A stretch of DNA of 62,000 nt from positions 80,857-142,856 of the forward strand of contig NMRA01000525.1 in assembly GCA_002633005.1 (NCBI GenBank), given 5' to 3'. Below are positions 13,001-22,055 of the stretch, piece after piece; position 1 is the stretch's first letter, and every line of letters starts with the position of its first letter. Origin of the DNA: Phoronis australis. Lineage: Eukaryota > Phoronida > Phoronidae. Below the pieces are notes generated by a model. The model saw nothing but the letters and a program-made list of their open reading frames with translations. It did no database searches and was not told the DNA's origin. A program made the position numbers and the translations under genes.

Positions 13001-16000
13001 CATAAATGCCACCTTGTGAATTCTGAGATTCTCATTTGTGCATAGTGGTCTATGAAAATTTGAAAGTAAATTTTTAGAACACTAATCTTGAAATACTTTG
13101 GGGTGTAATGTATAAAATGTAGGTGTACCTATTAATTGTGATAACTGTTCACTGATGGCACTCACTCCACCATGATCGATCTGGATTCACTTCAGCGGTG
13201 GAGGCGCATACATTTAAGATTCACCGATTTTTGTTACCAATACCGCTCACTAAAACTAAATGGTTACGTATTCCTTCTAAAACTTATTAATTGCGGTGCT
13301 TTTCCACTAAACAATAAGAGATATTTACACATTCCATATGCATTTTATTAACAGCTGCCAAAACTCAAATGTTTCAAAACTTTTCAGAAAATTGTTCAAT
13401 ATCTAACTGAAGCATCTGTGCACTTCAGAATTGTTGAGAATTTTCAGACGTAATCACCTCTTAATGGTTGATCCTGCACTGTGCAAAATACACTTATTTA
13501 GTTGTGCCTACCTATCCATTTCTCTGTAGGCTGCCAGTTTTTATGCACTCACATATTTATATGTGGCTGCATATTGGCATCATCTCTGTCTGGGCGTCCA
13601 GACATACGACGTCCGCAGCTCTATCTCCTAAACCCTCTCAGGATCTTGATGAGATTTGGCACATGTATTTCTATGAAGACATATGTCTGACGAATTTCGG
13701 AAAGATCTGATTACGGGTGTGCCCCCTAGTGGCAATTTTATTTTTTTGCATTTGCCTCTTTATCATCAAAGGCCCTCATCGGATTTTCATAAAATTTGGA
13801 AGTTAGGTGAGATGAGGCTATCATCTTTTTGGATGGATGTGAGGTATTTTGTGCCATCTACTGGCCATTTTTGCAGTTTCGAGTCTGTTTTTTGGCATCA
13901 GCCCCTCTATCAACCAAACCATTGTAAGGATGCCATCAGCCCCTCTATCAACAAAACCATTGTAAGGATGCCATCAGCCCCTCTATCAACAAAACCATTG
14001 TAAGGATAGCATCAGCCCCTCTATCAACAAAACCATTGTAAGGATGCCATCAGCCCCTCTATCAACAAAACCATTGTAAGGATGCCATCAGCCCCTCTAT
14101 CAACCAAACCATTATAAGGATGGCATCAGCCCCTCTATCAACAAAACCATTGTAAGGATGCCATCAGCCCCTCCATCAACAAAACCATTGTAAGGATGTC
14201 ATCAGCCCCTCCATCAACCAAACCATTGTAAGGATGATTTTGAAAATTGGTGTAATGTTCTCAGTGTAAAGAGGACTGTTGATGATGACTTCGACTACTG
14301 TAGCGCTTCCTAATAGCAGTTTTGTTTTGTTTTGCACCCATAGCTGTATCTCCTAAGCCCACTGCAGTATCTTTATTAAATTTAGTAAGTGTATTAGTGT
14401 GAAGTTTACAGACGACGACTTTCAGACGACGACTTTCAGACAGATCCGATGAACTCTGTGCCCCTTGTGACAATTTCATTTTTTTTCCGTTTTCCTTTGT
14501 TTCTTTGAAGTTCTGTGACAGATTTTTATGAAATTTGGTAATTCTTAAAATAGCTTTCTTTTAAAGAAACGATGGGCTATTCTCATTTTTATGATACAAA
14601 TAAACAACCCAAGAAGTACACCATTTGTGATGCATTCGTGGGTGCATTTCAACGCTCTACATTGCTTTTGTTTATTACAAAACTATAATATCTCTGATAA
14701 AGTTAATCTAATTTAGGAAAATCTGTACACATTTTGAGAATGCCTTTAAATAATAAACATCCGTGTTTATTTCTTCTAGTTAAACCATTGGTTGCACATA
14801 CTACAGACAAGTTTCAACACCAAGGGATTATGGAATAAAGTTTGTGTGTTTATATATGGACCTGGTTGGGAGCCAGGCAAACCCAGGCTCGGTAATATGG
14901 AGGATATACCAGACGTAAGTACAGCTTGGTTGTCTTGAAAAAGAGAAATTTCCCACGAGAATAAACATGAAAACACAAATCTACTCCATTTTTAGTGTGG
15001 CCTGCTGGGTAAGTCTCCTGGCTTGCTCGCAATATGGCACAGAGGTGAACTTTCATTTTGTGAAGTATTTAAGAACCTTAGAAAATTTCCTAATTTGGCC
15101 ATCTTTGGAATTCCTAAAAAGTGAGTGATCATTTTTAAATGAAATTTTTGGATATTATGCTTTACAAACTGCATTACAAAACAGTTATCTCACTTTTCTT
15201 TCAAAAAAGTGATCGGTGGAAATTGCCCACATAGGATTTTTTTGTGTCTAGGTTGTCAGCATCTAAAACTTTAATGACAGGTTTGGCTTTTGTTTGTGTG
15301 CCAAATAACTGATGATGTGTCTTACTGTGCGAATGTCATTTATTTAATAAAACAAAAAATAATAATTTTGGCAAGTTTTGTCTCGAGTCGAGGAATTTGC
15401 CTTATTCATGTAGTAATCAATGCTTGAATGCAATCAAACTGTCTGTCTTGTTTAAGTCCATACCCTCGGATACCCTATGACCCCAGGGTCATCATCATCC
15501 AATCCCATCATTGTCTTGTTTAGATCCACGCCCCTCAGTCACCCTATGACCCCCAAGGTCATAATCATCCAATGCCATCATTGTCTTGTTTAGATTCACG
15601 CCCCTCAGGAGTCTTATAACCCCAAGGTCAGTGCCTGGAGAACTGTCTACACGGGTATGCAAGTGTTGATGATCCTCAACATGTACTCAGTCCTACAGTC
15701 TCGCATGATGGTATGTCTGACGTCCATTTTATGAAAAGTGACTCAAGACTTAAGACAGAAATTTGGTCTTACGCTCCCAATTCACATTGTTACTGAATGA
15801 AGGTTTAGCCAGGTAATTATTAGCACGCCACACTGTAGAAATAATTATAGCAATTATTTCTCAGTAGTTAACAGTAAGTGTGTATTCTCAGACACTTTGT
15901 ATTTTTGCTCAAGTGAGATTTAATTATTTTTCAGAAATAGTTGTGTGGAGCGTAAGACCAACTTTTTGAATTACTATAAGTCTTAAGTCACCTCTCTCAT

Positions 16001-18021
16001 GAAACAGGCCCATGGATTAGATGGATTACCAGCATCAACTTATACATGATTGTTAATAGGTACGCTTCATGTTTCCCAGTAATCACCTTGACTGGTCAGT
16101 AAAGCTTTGAAGGTCAGTTATTGGTTAGCAGTTGCCTGTTGATTAATTGGCGTTTTTTTTCAAATTTACGTGAATGTGCTGTAGTTTTCAAAGTAAACTG
16201 GACAAGGTCAAACTTAAGTTTCAGCCCACAAAACCGTTGCTAAATATCCAATTCTCTTTTACTAAAATCTGATTCAATTCTGGTTAAATCTTGACAAAAT
16301 TTTGCCAGACGTTGCTGTGCGCAAATTACTTTCGATGCACAAGTAGTGCATTCACAATTTGAAGCATGGCGCAATAAGGTCGCATTAACCTCCAACAAGA
16401 GCTTATCCGACAGAAAGCTAATTCTGCAAAATAATTCAGGCAAGAATCAAATTGGGTATTTTAGGACTCTGAAATGGGTCTTGTAATATTCCTTGCTGTG
16501 ATAGGTTTCCGTTTCCTTTACCAACAAGGACACCAAAACCATCGGTGACTCAACAAAACTCTTCATAATATATTGCGGTTGGCCAACTCTAGAATAGTGA
16601 TTTCCAGCAGGCATCGCATGTGACTTACATGGGTAACAGAAATAGGATCTGATCATGGTAAGGAATGTTTCGACATCAATGTGATGAGAGCAAAAGATCT
16701 AATTCGGTTTGCGTTTTTAGGCAATGCAGTCCATAACCCAAGTTTTACGCAGTGTTTACAGATTGTGATGGACTTTCCTGCAGATTGTGAAAATGGGTCA
16801 ACTAGCAAGCGCCATTTTTGGGGTCGTCCCAGGTGTTATAGCCATTTTACTTAATTCTGAAATTGTAAAAACACATGTATGTAACATAAAGTTAAAAATT
16901 CGTGGAATGTGGCAGCACCCTGTCTTTAAAATGCACCAAATTTTGGCATTTAGATTAAGATAAACGTGATTTTGTAAATGACAGTTGTGTACCTGTCAAT
17001 CATTTATTGTGATGGCTAGGCTGGTTTTAGAAAACTTGTTATTATTGAAAGTGATGTTCAACTACCTAAATGTACTAACATTTGAATTGCGCACTATTGA
17101 GTTAAAAATGCTCGGTTTGTCCTTCCATCTCAGTGGGGATTTCGCGCTATTGTTTTTGATGCCTAGACCCAGTTTGACCTATTTTCAGGGATTTTCACAA
17201 AGCACAACTCTCCTTTGTGTCGTGTTCCTGTTGTGGGGATTGTACAATGTCGCAGCGCTTGGAGAGAACAAGTAAGTCGCCTTCTGGTAGGAGAGTCTTA
17301 TTGTACTGACACAATTCAGCTGGATAACAGCTGTCCTTGTACTGACACAGTTCAGCTGGATAACAGCTGTCCTTGTCCAAGTGGTTATTGTTCTCATCCT
17401 TACCTTGTCTTTACTTGATTATAATAGTTAAATTACCCGTGAGATAATTCGTCATCAGAGACATATACTTGGCAGGTGGTATTTTTGGAGCAAAGGTCAA
17501 ACACAAAAAATAATAATACAAGTCCTGGCCTAAATTTAGCATTGCTGTATGTTCACAGTTCTTTATTAACATGCACACTTTGGCAGCCATGTATATCATC
17601 ACTGGGCACATGAGGTGTTGATCTCACTCTTTATCAGTTGACCTTCTTGTTAAAGATTGTTTGACAATGACAACTTAGAGCATGACTTGTGGCTTTATGA
17701 TTTCAAATGTGTAAGAACTGAAATCTGTCAATGAGTAGATTGTACGATTGTTATAGCTCTCTTGTCTTCCTTCATTTTCTGTATAATTGTAATTAAGTTT
17801 CACAAAAAATTACCAGGGTTTCCTCTTTGCCTAGGTCAGCGGCGCCCCCTTTGGAGCTGTTGCGATGTCTCTCCTTGTTGGTCCTTGTTCATCACATTCA
17901 ACAAGAGTACACGGTGAACGAGTGGGTTGCCAACTTCCTGTACGCATTCTACGGAATTAGCGCTATGTATTTAGTGACTCTGTGCGTTCCCTCGTCCAAA
18001 CCATCCTTCAAACAGGAGTGA
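249..18021 (+). CDS. AGMO: Alkylglycerol monooxygenase, complete 11-exon gene
   Basis: Exons: 249-392, 2773-2900, 3583-3734, 5405-5508, 7838-7933, 10665-10797, 12563-12642, 14780-14914, 15594-15710, 17189-17271, 17835-18021. All junctions are GT-AG and the phases agree; the sum is 1359 nt (452 residues plus stop; human AGMO is about 445). AGMO is a multi-pass ER membrane enzyme that uses tetrahydrobiopterin, oxygen and non-haem iron to cleave the ether bond of alkylglycerols. The fatty-acid-hydroxylase signature is complete: HRLGH at 137-141 followed by E142, HQTHH at 150-154, and HHRVHH at 225-230. Strong family blocks include [38 protein letters not shown] and [12 protein letters not shown]. 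Hydrophobic segments lie near 52-66, 115-130, 177-195 and in the last 90 residues. Start: ATG at 249 opens the only frame that joins in phase to exon 2, and the start region aligns with the vertebrate N-terminus. The gene appears intact and is convergent with IGBP1. Confidence 0.97.
1031..1071. repeat. ATT trinucleotide microsatellite
   Basis: About 13 tandem ATT units in AGMO intron 1. Nothing else is recognised in 393-2061. Confidence 0.95.
2062..2426 (-). mobile_element. Dispersed element family A, copy 1
   Basis: About 365 bp in AGMO intron 1. It shares blocks such as catggactgccaactccg, gacaaaatctgtg, cacctggcca and gcagttgtgtg (inverted) with 4917-5197 and 11832-12243. The termini in the other copies are imperfect inverted repeats beginning CATAG-TTATA, so this is probably a non-autonomous DNA element. 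Confidence 0.7.
2440..2705. mobile_element. MITE family B, copy 1 (degenerate)
   Basis: Carries the family-B subterminal blocks gaaaagtgactta and gcgtaagaccaaatttttg near its two ends in inverted orientation. It ends about 70 bp before AGMO exon 2. Confidence 0.6.
2773..2900 (+). CDS. AGMO: AGMO exon 2
   Basis: Acceptor ttatcacag, donor gtgagt, ends in phase 2. It encodes the first membrane segment ([18 protein letters not shown]) and the conserved [10 protein letters not shown] loop. Confidence 0.95.
3174..3272. repeat. 24-bp tandem repeat, 4 copies
   Basis: Unit aaccatttaagatgatgtca plus four bases, nearly perfect. In AGMO intron 2. Confidence 0.93.
3583..3734 (+). CDS. AGMO: AGMO exon 3
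   Basis: Acceptor tgactttcag, donor gtaaga, ends in phase 1 on the first base of E142. It encodes [16 protein letters not shown], which carries the first iron-binding histidine pair (H137, H141). Confidence 0.96.
4597..4638 (+). ncRNA. Hammerhead-like motif (degenerate)
   Basis: TTGATAGA, a perfect stem AGGCCTGG/CCAGGCT with loop AAAA, then GAAA. It resembles a hammerhead core with a damaged CUGANGA box and is closely related to 10962-10989. It may only be a repeat relic. Confidence 0.3.
4917..5197 (+). mobile_element. Dispersed element family A, copy 2
   Basis: In AGMO intron 3. The left end catagattatagacaacgga and the right end tccatgtacgattatatag form imperfect inverted termini. Internal blocks cacacaacagccgacc and ccaggtgtcgctagtga match 11832-12243. 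Confidence 0.75.
5405..5508 (+). CDS. AGMO: AGMO exon 4
   Basis: Acceptor ttttttctag, donor gtgagt, phase 0 end. It begins by completing E142 and encodes [16 protein letters not shown], the second histidine cluster (H150, H153, H154). Confidence 0.96.
5509..6519. other. AGMO intron 4, left part
   Basis: No gene or clear repeat. A 15-bp direct duplication around gggatagttgtca lies near 6228-6255. Confidence 0.4.
6520..6977. mobile_element. Inverted-repeat element with AAGGCCCTTTC termini
   Basis: The left end aaggccctttcgtac and right end gtgtgaaagggcctt are inverted repeats. Further in, cgacgc and agttaacttcacagt also recur inverted. About 458 bp, non-coding, in AGMO intron 4. The termini suggest a hAT- or PIF-like MITE. 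Confidence 0.7.
7838..7933 (+). CDS. AGMO: AGMO exon 5
   Basis: Acceptor ttcttactag, donor gtgagt, 32 codons, phase 0 at both ends. Hydrophobic [17 protein letters not shown] is followed by the conserved [12 protein letters not shown]. Confidence 0.95.
8505..10275 (+). repeat. Element family D: nested higher-order tandem repeat, copy 1
   Basis: Fills most of AGMO intron 5. It starts at a palindrome around cccacatatttatatgtgg and a CGTCCG-rich block, and ends gcatttcaacgctccgcgtt. The interior is built from monomers of about 130 to 150 bp sharing the order tatctcc-aaacc, gaaatttggcat, gatggatccgac, ccctagtggc-attttt. Three distinct monomer types alternate, giving a repeat near 450 bp (starts close to 8696, 9147, 9577 and 10050). 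No coding capacity is evident. Confidence 0.85.
10665..10797 (+). CDS. AGMO: AGMO exon 6
   Basis: Acceptor gcattttttag, donor gtgagc, ends in phase 1. It encodes [19 protein letters not shown] and then [15 protein letters not shown]: the third histidine cluster and the most conserved block of the family. Confidence 0.97.
10927..11002. ncRNA. Hairpin with hammerhead-like core
   Basis: The 17-bp arms ttggaggctgacgtttc and gaaatgtctgcctccaa are inverted repeats with two mismatches. Inside, TTGACGA, stem AGGCCTGG-CAGA-CCAGGCT and GAAA resemble the CUGANGA, stem II and GAAA parts of a hammerhead ribozyme, one base off in the first box. Likely derived from a Penelope-type or other retroelement. 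Confidence 0.4.
11056..11410. mobile_element. hAT-like MITE with CAGGG termini
   Basis: Ends cagggtttggaat and attccaagccctg are inverted; the flanking aaatag on both sides is a likely target duplication. About 355 bp, GC-richer than its surroundings with many ccgcg blocks, one N at 11302. A similar end (attccaagccctg) occurs at 28980-28993. Confidence 0.75.
11832..12243 (+). mobile_element. Dispersed element family A, copy 3
   Basis: Left end ccatagtttaaagacaac, right end gtccatgtattatagtttat. It shares ccacacaacagccgacct and ccaggtgtcgctagtga with copy 2. Its right terminus runs straight into the 22-bp minisatellite. Confidence 0.8.
12223..12524. repeat. 22-bp minisatellite, about 13-14 copies
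   Basis: Unit gtccatgtactatagtctat plus gg. The first unit is the terminus of the adjacent family-A element, so the array is an amplified transposon end. It stops 38 bp before AGMO exon 7. Confidence 0.95.
12563..12642 (+). CDS. AGMO: AGMO exon 7
   Basis: Acceptor cctttttag, donor gtgaag, ends in phase 0. It encodes [20 protein letters not shown], matching the family block E-x-VVYGL-x-HP. The upstream flank is a 22-bp minisatellite that stops about 38 bp short of the acceptor. Confidence 0.95.
12643..13552. other. AGMO intron 7, left part
   Basis: No gene, RNA or clear repeat recognised. Confidence 0.4.
13553..14665 (+). repeat. Element family D, copy 2
   Basis: Same order of monomers as 8505-10275, shorter: palindrome acatatttatatgt at the left, monomers with tatctcctaaaccc and gtgccccctagtggc, and the right end gcatttcaacgctctacatt. 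A minisatellite has expanded inside one monomer. Confidence 0.85.
13896..14236. repeat. 38-bp minisatellite, 9 copies
   Basis: Unit catcagcccctctatcaaca plus 18 bases, period exactly 38 between 13896 and 14200. It lies inside family D and multiplies one segment of its third monomer type (compare gtccaccccttatcaaccaa near 8872). Confidence 0.95.
14780..14914 (+). CDS. AGMO: AGMO exon 8
   Basis: Acceptor tttcttctag, donor gtaagt, 45 codons, phase 0 at both ends. It carries the family block [14 protein letters not shown]. Confidence 0.95.
15445..15631. repeat. 70-bp tandem repeat (3 copies) that includes the acceptor of AGMO exon 9
   Basis: Copies start at 15445, 15513 and 15583, each with gtcttgtttag or a one-base variant, then cacgcccctcag and ccccaaggtca. 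The third copy is the used splice acceptor and the first 38 bases of exon 9. Using the second copy's AG would shift the frame and reach a stop (TAA near 15623). Confidence 0.9.
15594..15710 (+). CDS. AGMO: AGMO exon 9
   Basis: Acceptor cttgtttag, donor gtatgt, 39 codons, phase 0 at both ends. It encodes [19 protein letters not shown] and then a membrane segment ([14 protein letters not shown]). The acceptor and about the first 38 bases of the exon are the third copy of a 70-bp tandem repeat starting at 15445. The corresponding protein region is variable in the family, so the exact start is the least certain in the gene. Confidence 0.88.
15731..16011. mobile_element. MITE family B, copy 2
   Basis: Inverted ends atgaaaagtgactcaagac with ggtcttacgctcc on the left, and ggagcgtaagacc with gtcttaagtcacc and catgaaacaggcc on the right. 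281 bp, starting 20 bp after AGMO exon 9. Confidence 0.85.
16012..17188. other. AGMO intron 9, remainder
   Basis: Two short minus-strand reading frames at 16240-16656 are not recognised and have no family match. Nothing else seen. Confidence 0.4.
17189..17271 (+). CDS. AGMO: AGMO exon 10
   Basis: Acceptor tattttcag, donor gtaagt, ends in phase 2. It encodes one membrane segment ([18 protein letters not shown]). Confidence 0.92.
17301..17376. repeat. 36-bp tandem duplication
   Basis: Two copies of ttgtactgacacaattcagc with tggataacagctgtcc, one mismatch. In AGMO intron 10, 29 bp from the donor. Confidence 0.93.
17835..18021 (+). CDS. AGMO: AGMO exon 11 (stop codon)
   Basis: Acceptor tttgcctag; completes K391 and continues [19 protein letters not shown], aligning with the last membrane region of vertebrate AGMO. 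Stop TGA at 18019-18021. Confidence 0.95.
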
Positions 18022-19651
18022 TGAACAGGCGTGGCCAGTGAACTGAAATCTTGTTGCGTAGCTTTTTTGAAAAATTCTTTCCTTAATATTTTTCATTTTC
18101 CATACATCCATATGTAATTCTTGGACGAAATGACACAAATTCGTTCATGATGCCTCGGTGTAAGAGAACTCTTGGTTAACGTTTAAGCTGGAATGACTAG
18201 TCATGCTGGGTCATTAACGGCTGTGACGGTGAATTATTTTTTGTCCGTTTAATTTTGGTGTCTTCTGTACACTAAATGTTTTTCAAAACATTTAGTTAAA
18301 ACGAGTATTGCAACTAATTTTGATGTTTTCTTGCCCGATGTGTCTCTGGTTACGTGTTACTTTTCCACTAGCTGATATGTTCTGTCTATGGAGCATTTGA
18401 AAGGCACATGCATGTCGCAGCACAAAGGTCAGGGCCTAGGATCAAATCTCCAAACACAGATTCGAAATTAACCAATCACGGGACACGATTCGTGTACAAT
18501 TTTGAAACTTTACTCAAAGCATGCCATATCATTGATCAATTTTAGAGATGACTTTAAATGTTTCTCTGAGGATACCAGGGATTTGTAGCTTTTTTGCTTT
18601 CGCCTCGAGACATATTTTTGCGACAAGGAATTTATTTAGAATGCTAGCTGTGATTGAGAGGTTACTGTTCGTAAACCAATATATTATATCGACTCTTGTA
18701 TTTTGTAATGTTTTTAAATTATATTGTAAATGATTTTAGTGTGTTTTGTGTCCATTCATCACGTGCATTTGTGAGTGGAGCTACTGATGTGTTTTCATTC
18801 ACAAGACAGACTTGTTGTTCCTATAATTTCTTATGAATTTCAAATTGGTGCTTAAATGAAACTGTTTTAGTGATAAAAATGTTGATTATGGTTGATAGAT
18901 CCGTGTTATGGATGATTGTCATTAATTTAAAATTAAAACTTAAGTATTACCGAAATAAGTAGTAACTGAAGGCCTGGGAGTTTAATATGCCAGGTGAAGC
19001 CTACTACAAACTGAACATGCGGACTCCGAAGGTTAATTTGCACTTTAAAAGCTGCTATGTGAATCTACTTACAGACGATTATGATATTGGTCTTAACTTC
19101 CTCCTAATTCTATTTAGACATGCTTTCTGGGCTTAACTCTTTTTATTGCGATTGTATTTTTCGCAGTGAACATTTTTAAAAAATCAATTTTAATTGATTT
19201 TGGAGCTTGGAAAGAACCAACAGTTCCTTATTGCTCCAGACAAGGTTTATTAAGTAATTAGAAATTCGTCCCCATTCACTACACTTTGAACTTCATCAAT
19301 AGACCTGTACATTGTGTCTTCTTCAATAGTACTTGCTAAACTCTGGTATATTCTGGACTAAAACTGGTGATTTTTTTGATATCTTTGGCGTTTGAAATTG
19401 AATTCCTGATAAAAATTTAGTTTACAAGTTAATGTCATTTTTGGCCGAAGAAATACAATAAAAATTTGCCAAAATAAATTCTTCAGGTTCCAGTTCTGTG
19501 GTATCCATAGTAATTCTTTGAACCATGGTAGATTATTGGCCAAGTCGAAAGAATCGGGTTTATAGCAGAGATGAATTTTACCATTGAGGTAATTTTCTCG
19601 TTATCACGTAAATTAAGAACGTTAATTTGCTGTAATTATATCCAACATTTT
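18022..19651. other. AGMO 3' UTR and intergenic region
   Basis: No further coding exon. An AATAAA at 19457-19462 is a possible but unproven AGMO polyadenylation signal. Confidence 0.4.
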
Positions 19652-19680
19652 TGTTGTGTATCTTACTTTGTCAAATAAAA

Positions 19681-19956
19681 TACGATGAATGTTTTCAGTC
19701 ATCCAGTTGGGTCAGTATAAGAAACAATAAATAAATCTACTACTGGACTTACGCTATGTAGAGATGGCTACGTTGCGTCCTCCTCTCGAGGACTTCATCA
19801 GGCCACTGAGTTGTCACGTGACTTGTCATGTGATCCGTCGCAGTTTCCGCGGGATTCTCTTCAGCGCCCTATCCCATGTCCTAGGTAAGTGAAACCGCAA
19901 CAACTGACTCCTTATGGTGTTAACAGGTTTGAATACAACAGCAATGTCGTGTCCCC
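19681..19956 (-). mobile_element. Penelope-like element fragment inserted in the gypsy LTR
   Basis: It interrupts the left LTR; tcaaataaa is duplicated on both sides (19671-19679 and 19957-19965). The minus strand encodes VAVVFKPVNTIRSQL, which resembles the segment after the reverse-transcriptase domain in Penelope-like elements, then stops. A hammerhead-like motif follows at 19804-19766. Confidence 0.6.
19766..19804 (-). ncRNA. Hammerhead-ribozyme-like motif in the Penelope fragment
   Basis: The minus strand has a canonical CTGATGA, a 6-bp stem GTCCTC/GAGGAC with loop GAGAG, then GCAACG where a hammerhead needs GAAA. The outer ggc/gcc pair may close the structure. Penelope-like elements are known to carry hammerheads in their terminal repeats. 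The A-to-C change probably inactivates it. Confidence 0.45.
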
Positions 19957-20532
19957 TCAAATAAAGTAGACACTCCATGAACTATGCAGTGAAACAAACA
20001 GACTCGGAATTGAACTGAACACTAAACAGTAACAACCTACAAACATCCTGTTATTGTGTGACTAAGTACACAACACTCTCCCTCACTATATATAAAGTAA
20101 GCTCCTGTTAAGTTAATCAAGTTCGCTGTATGAAATACATGTACGCTAACATATTAGTCATCATATCCAAATCTAACCGGTTGTTTTCTATTCATTGTTG
20201 ATCTTAATTCAACATCAGGTTTCTCAGTAACATCTGATTTAACAACTCTCTCTTCCGATTGACTCATTTCACTGTCGACAAATTCTCTGTCATCATTTCC
20301 AGACACCAATTATTTACTACAAGTGTCACTTTCAATTACTGGTACATCACTGTTATGGTTAGACTCTTCAAGACTAACATCTGGAAACACTTCATCATTG
20401 ACAGTTGGAATAACAACATGGTCAGGCTTAACACTAAAGTCTTTCACAATCGGCTGATTCACCAACATCAGATTTGAAACTTCTATGCAACAATTGATCA
20501 ACATGTCTTCCACACTACCTGTACCTCATATA

Positions 20533-21264
20533 TCAGAGAACCAAGTTTACATGTAATAATACCAGGTATCCACTTCTCTTTACCAATGTAATTTCTCGCA
20601 AATACATTATCACCAACATTAAAAACTCTCGCATGAGAACCAGTCCTCTACTTCTGTCTTCCACGATTTTGTGCAGTTTCTCTGCCATTTGATTTTGGAA
20701 ATCAAGTTTCACCAAATCTAAACGATTTCTTGGACGTCTCTTCATGACCAGCATTGCTGGTGTTTCATTTGTGGTACTGTGCGGCGCATTTCGATATGCT
20801 AACAAAAATTTGTTTTGAATCGAACCGCTTTCAGGGTTTGCAGCTTTCAATCCTTGCTTTAATGAATGTACAAATCTTTCAGCTTGACCATTAGTAGATG
20901 GATTAAATGGTGGATTTAATTTATGATTAATCCCCTTTTCACGTACAAATCTCTTGAATTCACCAGAAATGAACTGTGGACCATTGTCCGAAACTTAGAT
21001 CTTTGGAAATCCATATCTACTAAACAATGAATTGAGAATACTGATCGTTTTCTCACTTGTAGTTTGCTTCATGATAAAAACCTCTGTCCATTTAGAAAAT
21101 GCTTCTACCACTATAAAAAACATTTTGTTTTCGTTGGGTCCTGCAAAATCTATATGAATACGCTCCCATGGTTGAGAACTAATTGGTATCCATGGATGTA
21201 ATGGTGGGTTGTTTTGGATGTATGGATTTGTCCAAGTTTGGCCATTATACAAATGATTGAGCAA
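20533..21264 (-). pseudogene. Gypsy integrase remnant
   Basis: Two open segments separated by a stop. 21264-20995 carries WERIHIDFAGP and FSKWTEVF; the next carries the SDNGPQF and STNGQAERF motifs and then NAPHSTTNETPAML. These are the D, D and E regions of a retroviral-type integrase core. Non-functional because of the in-frame TAA. Confidence 0.85.
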
Positions 21265-21309
21265 CAGCTTTCATTTTCACAACCCCAAAATGCCCGACAT
21301 GCAACTCAT

Positions 21310-21720
21310 TTAACACCTTCTACAGTTTGGCGGTATTATTACTCTTAATCCCCAAAATAAACATCCATTTTCTATTGTAAGCTCATTTCTCCTGTAGAAA
21401 AAAGGCTTCAATACTTCATCAGTTTCTGACAATTTCTTCGGCCACCCATCAATGGTATACCTCATAACTCTTGATAAAACAGTATCATTCCGCGTTTCCC
21501 GTTTTATAAGGTTATTTTCCACAGGCAAAATATCAACATGGAATATCTGAGCATAAGTTGGCTCAAATTTATTATCAGCTTGTTGACAACCTTCAGCTGG
21601 TAATTTCGATAAACAGTCCCCGTTGGCATTGGATTGGCTGTTACGAAATTTGATATCGTAATTGAATCCAAATACATTGCCCATCTTTGCATTCTTTCTG
21701 CTGCTAAAATAGATAAGTCA
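21310..21720 (-). pseudogene. Gypsy RNase H end and zinc-binding region remnant
   Basis: Minus-strand AAERMQRWAMYL is followed, in a shifted frame, by FNYDIKFRNSQSNANGDCLS, the typical end of a gypsy RNase H domain. It abuts the primer-binding region, marking the deletion junction near 21715. Confidence 0.8.
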
Positions 21721-22049
21721 TCTCGTCGCCACTGTTGTGTATCTTACTTTGTCAAATAAAGTAGACACTCCATGAACTACGCAGTGAAACGAACAGAATT
21801 GAACTGAACACTGAACTCATAAACAATAACAAACTACAAAAACATCCTGTTATTGTGTGACTAAGTACACAATTTTCAAGTCTGGTTTGCACGCCACTTA
21901 TTGGCGTATTTAAGAACTAAGACAAAGACTTCAACATCAAAACTAGGATTTTCAAAGATGGGGCTTTTTAAAAGTAAAAAGAACTGAATTGCGAAAGTGT
22001 TGACTCCAATAATTACAAAATATGACAGCTGTTTAAATACCTATAGCTT

Positions 22050-22055
22050 TTTATT
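22050..22055 (-). terminator. Possible IGBP1 polyadenylation signal
   Basis: AATAAA on the minus strand about 300 bp after the IGBP1 stop; the first such hexamer noted downstream. Confidence 0.45.

Larger units (their letters stand above)
19652..21872 (-). mobile_element. Decayed Ty3/gypsy LTR retrotransposon, internally deleted
   Basis: LTR copies lie at 21733-21871 and, split by an insertion, at 19652-19680 plus 19957-20091. Next to the right LTR the minus strand reads tggcgacgag, a typical gypsy primer-binding position; next to the left LTR is a purine-rich tract (agtgagggagag). The coding remnants are the end of RNase H and zinc-binding region (21310-21720) and integrase (20533-21264). 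The integrase core shows the HIDFAGP aspartate and an SDNGPQF box, but an in-frame TAA separates them. Gag, protease and reverse transcriptase are absent. The flanking tttt may be the target duplication. It lies between the 3' ends of AGMO and IGBP1. Confidence 0.88.

Noticed and set aside
16240-16656. Two adjacent minus-strand frames in AGMO intron 9
   Set aside because: Cysteines and lysines hint at a protein relic, but no family motif could be named.
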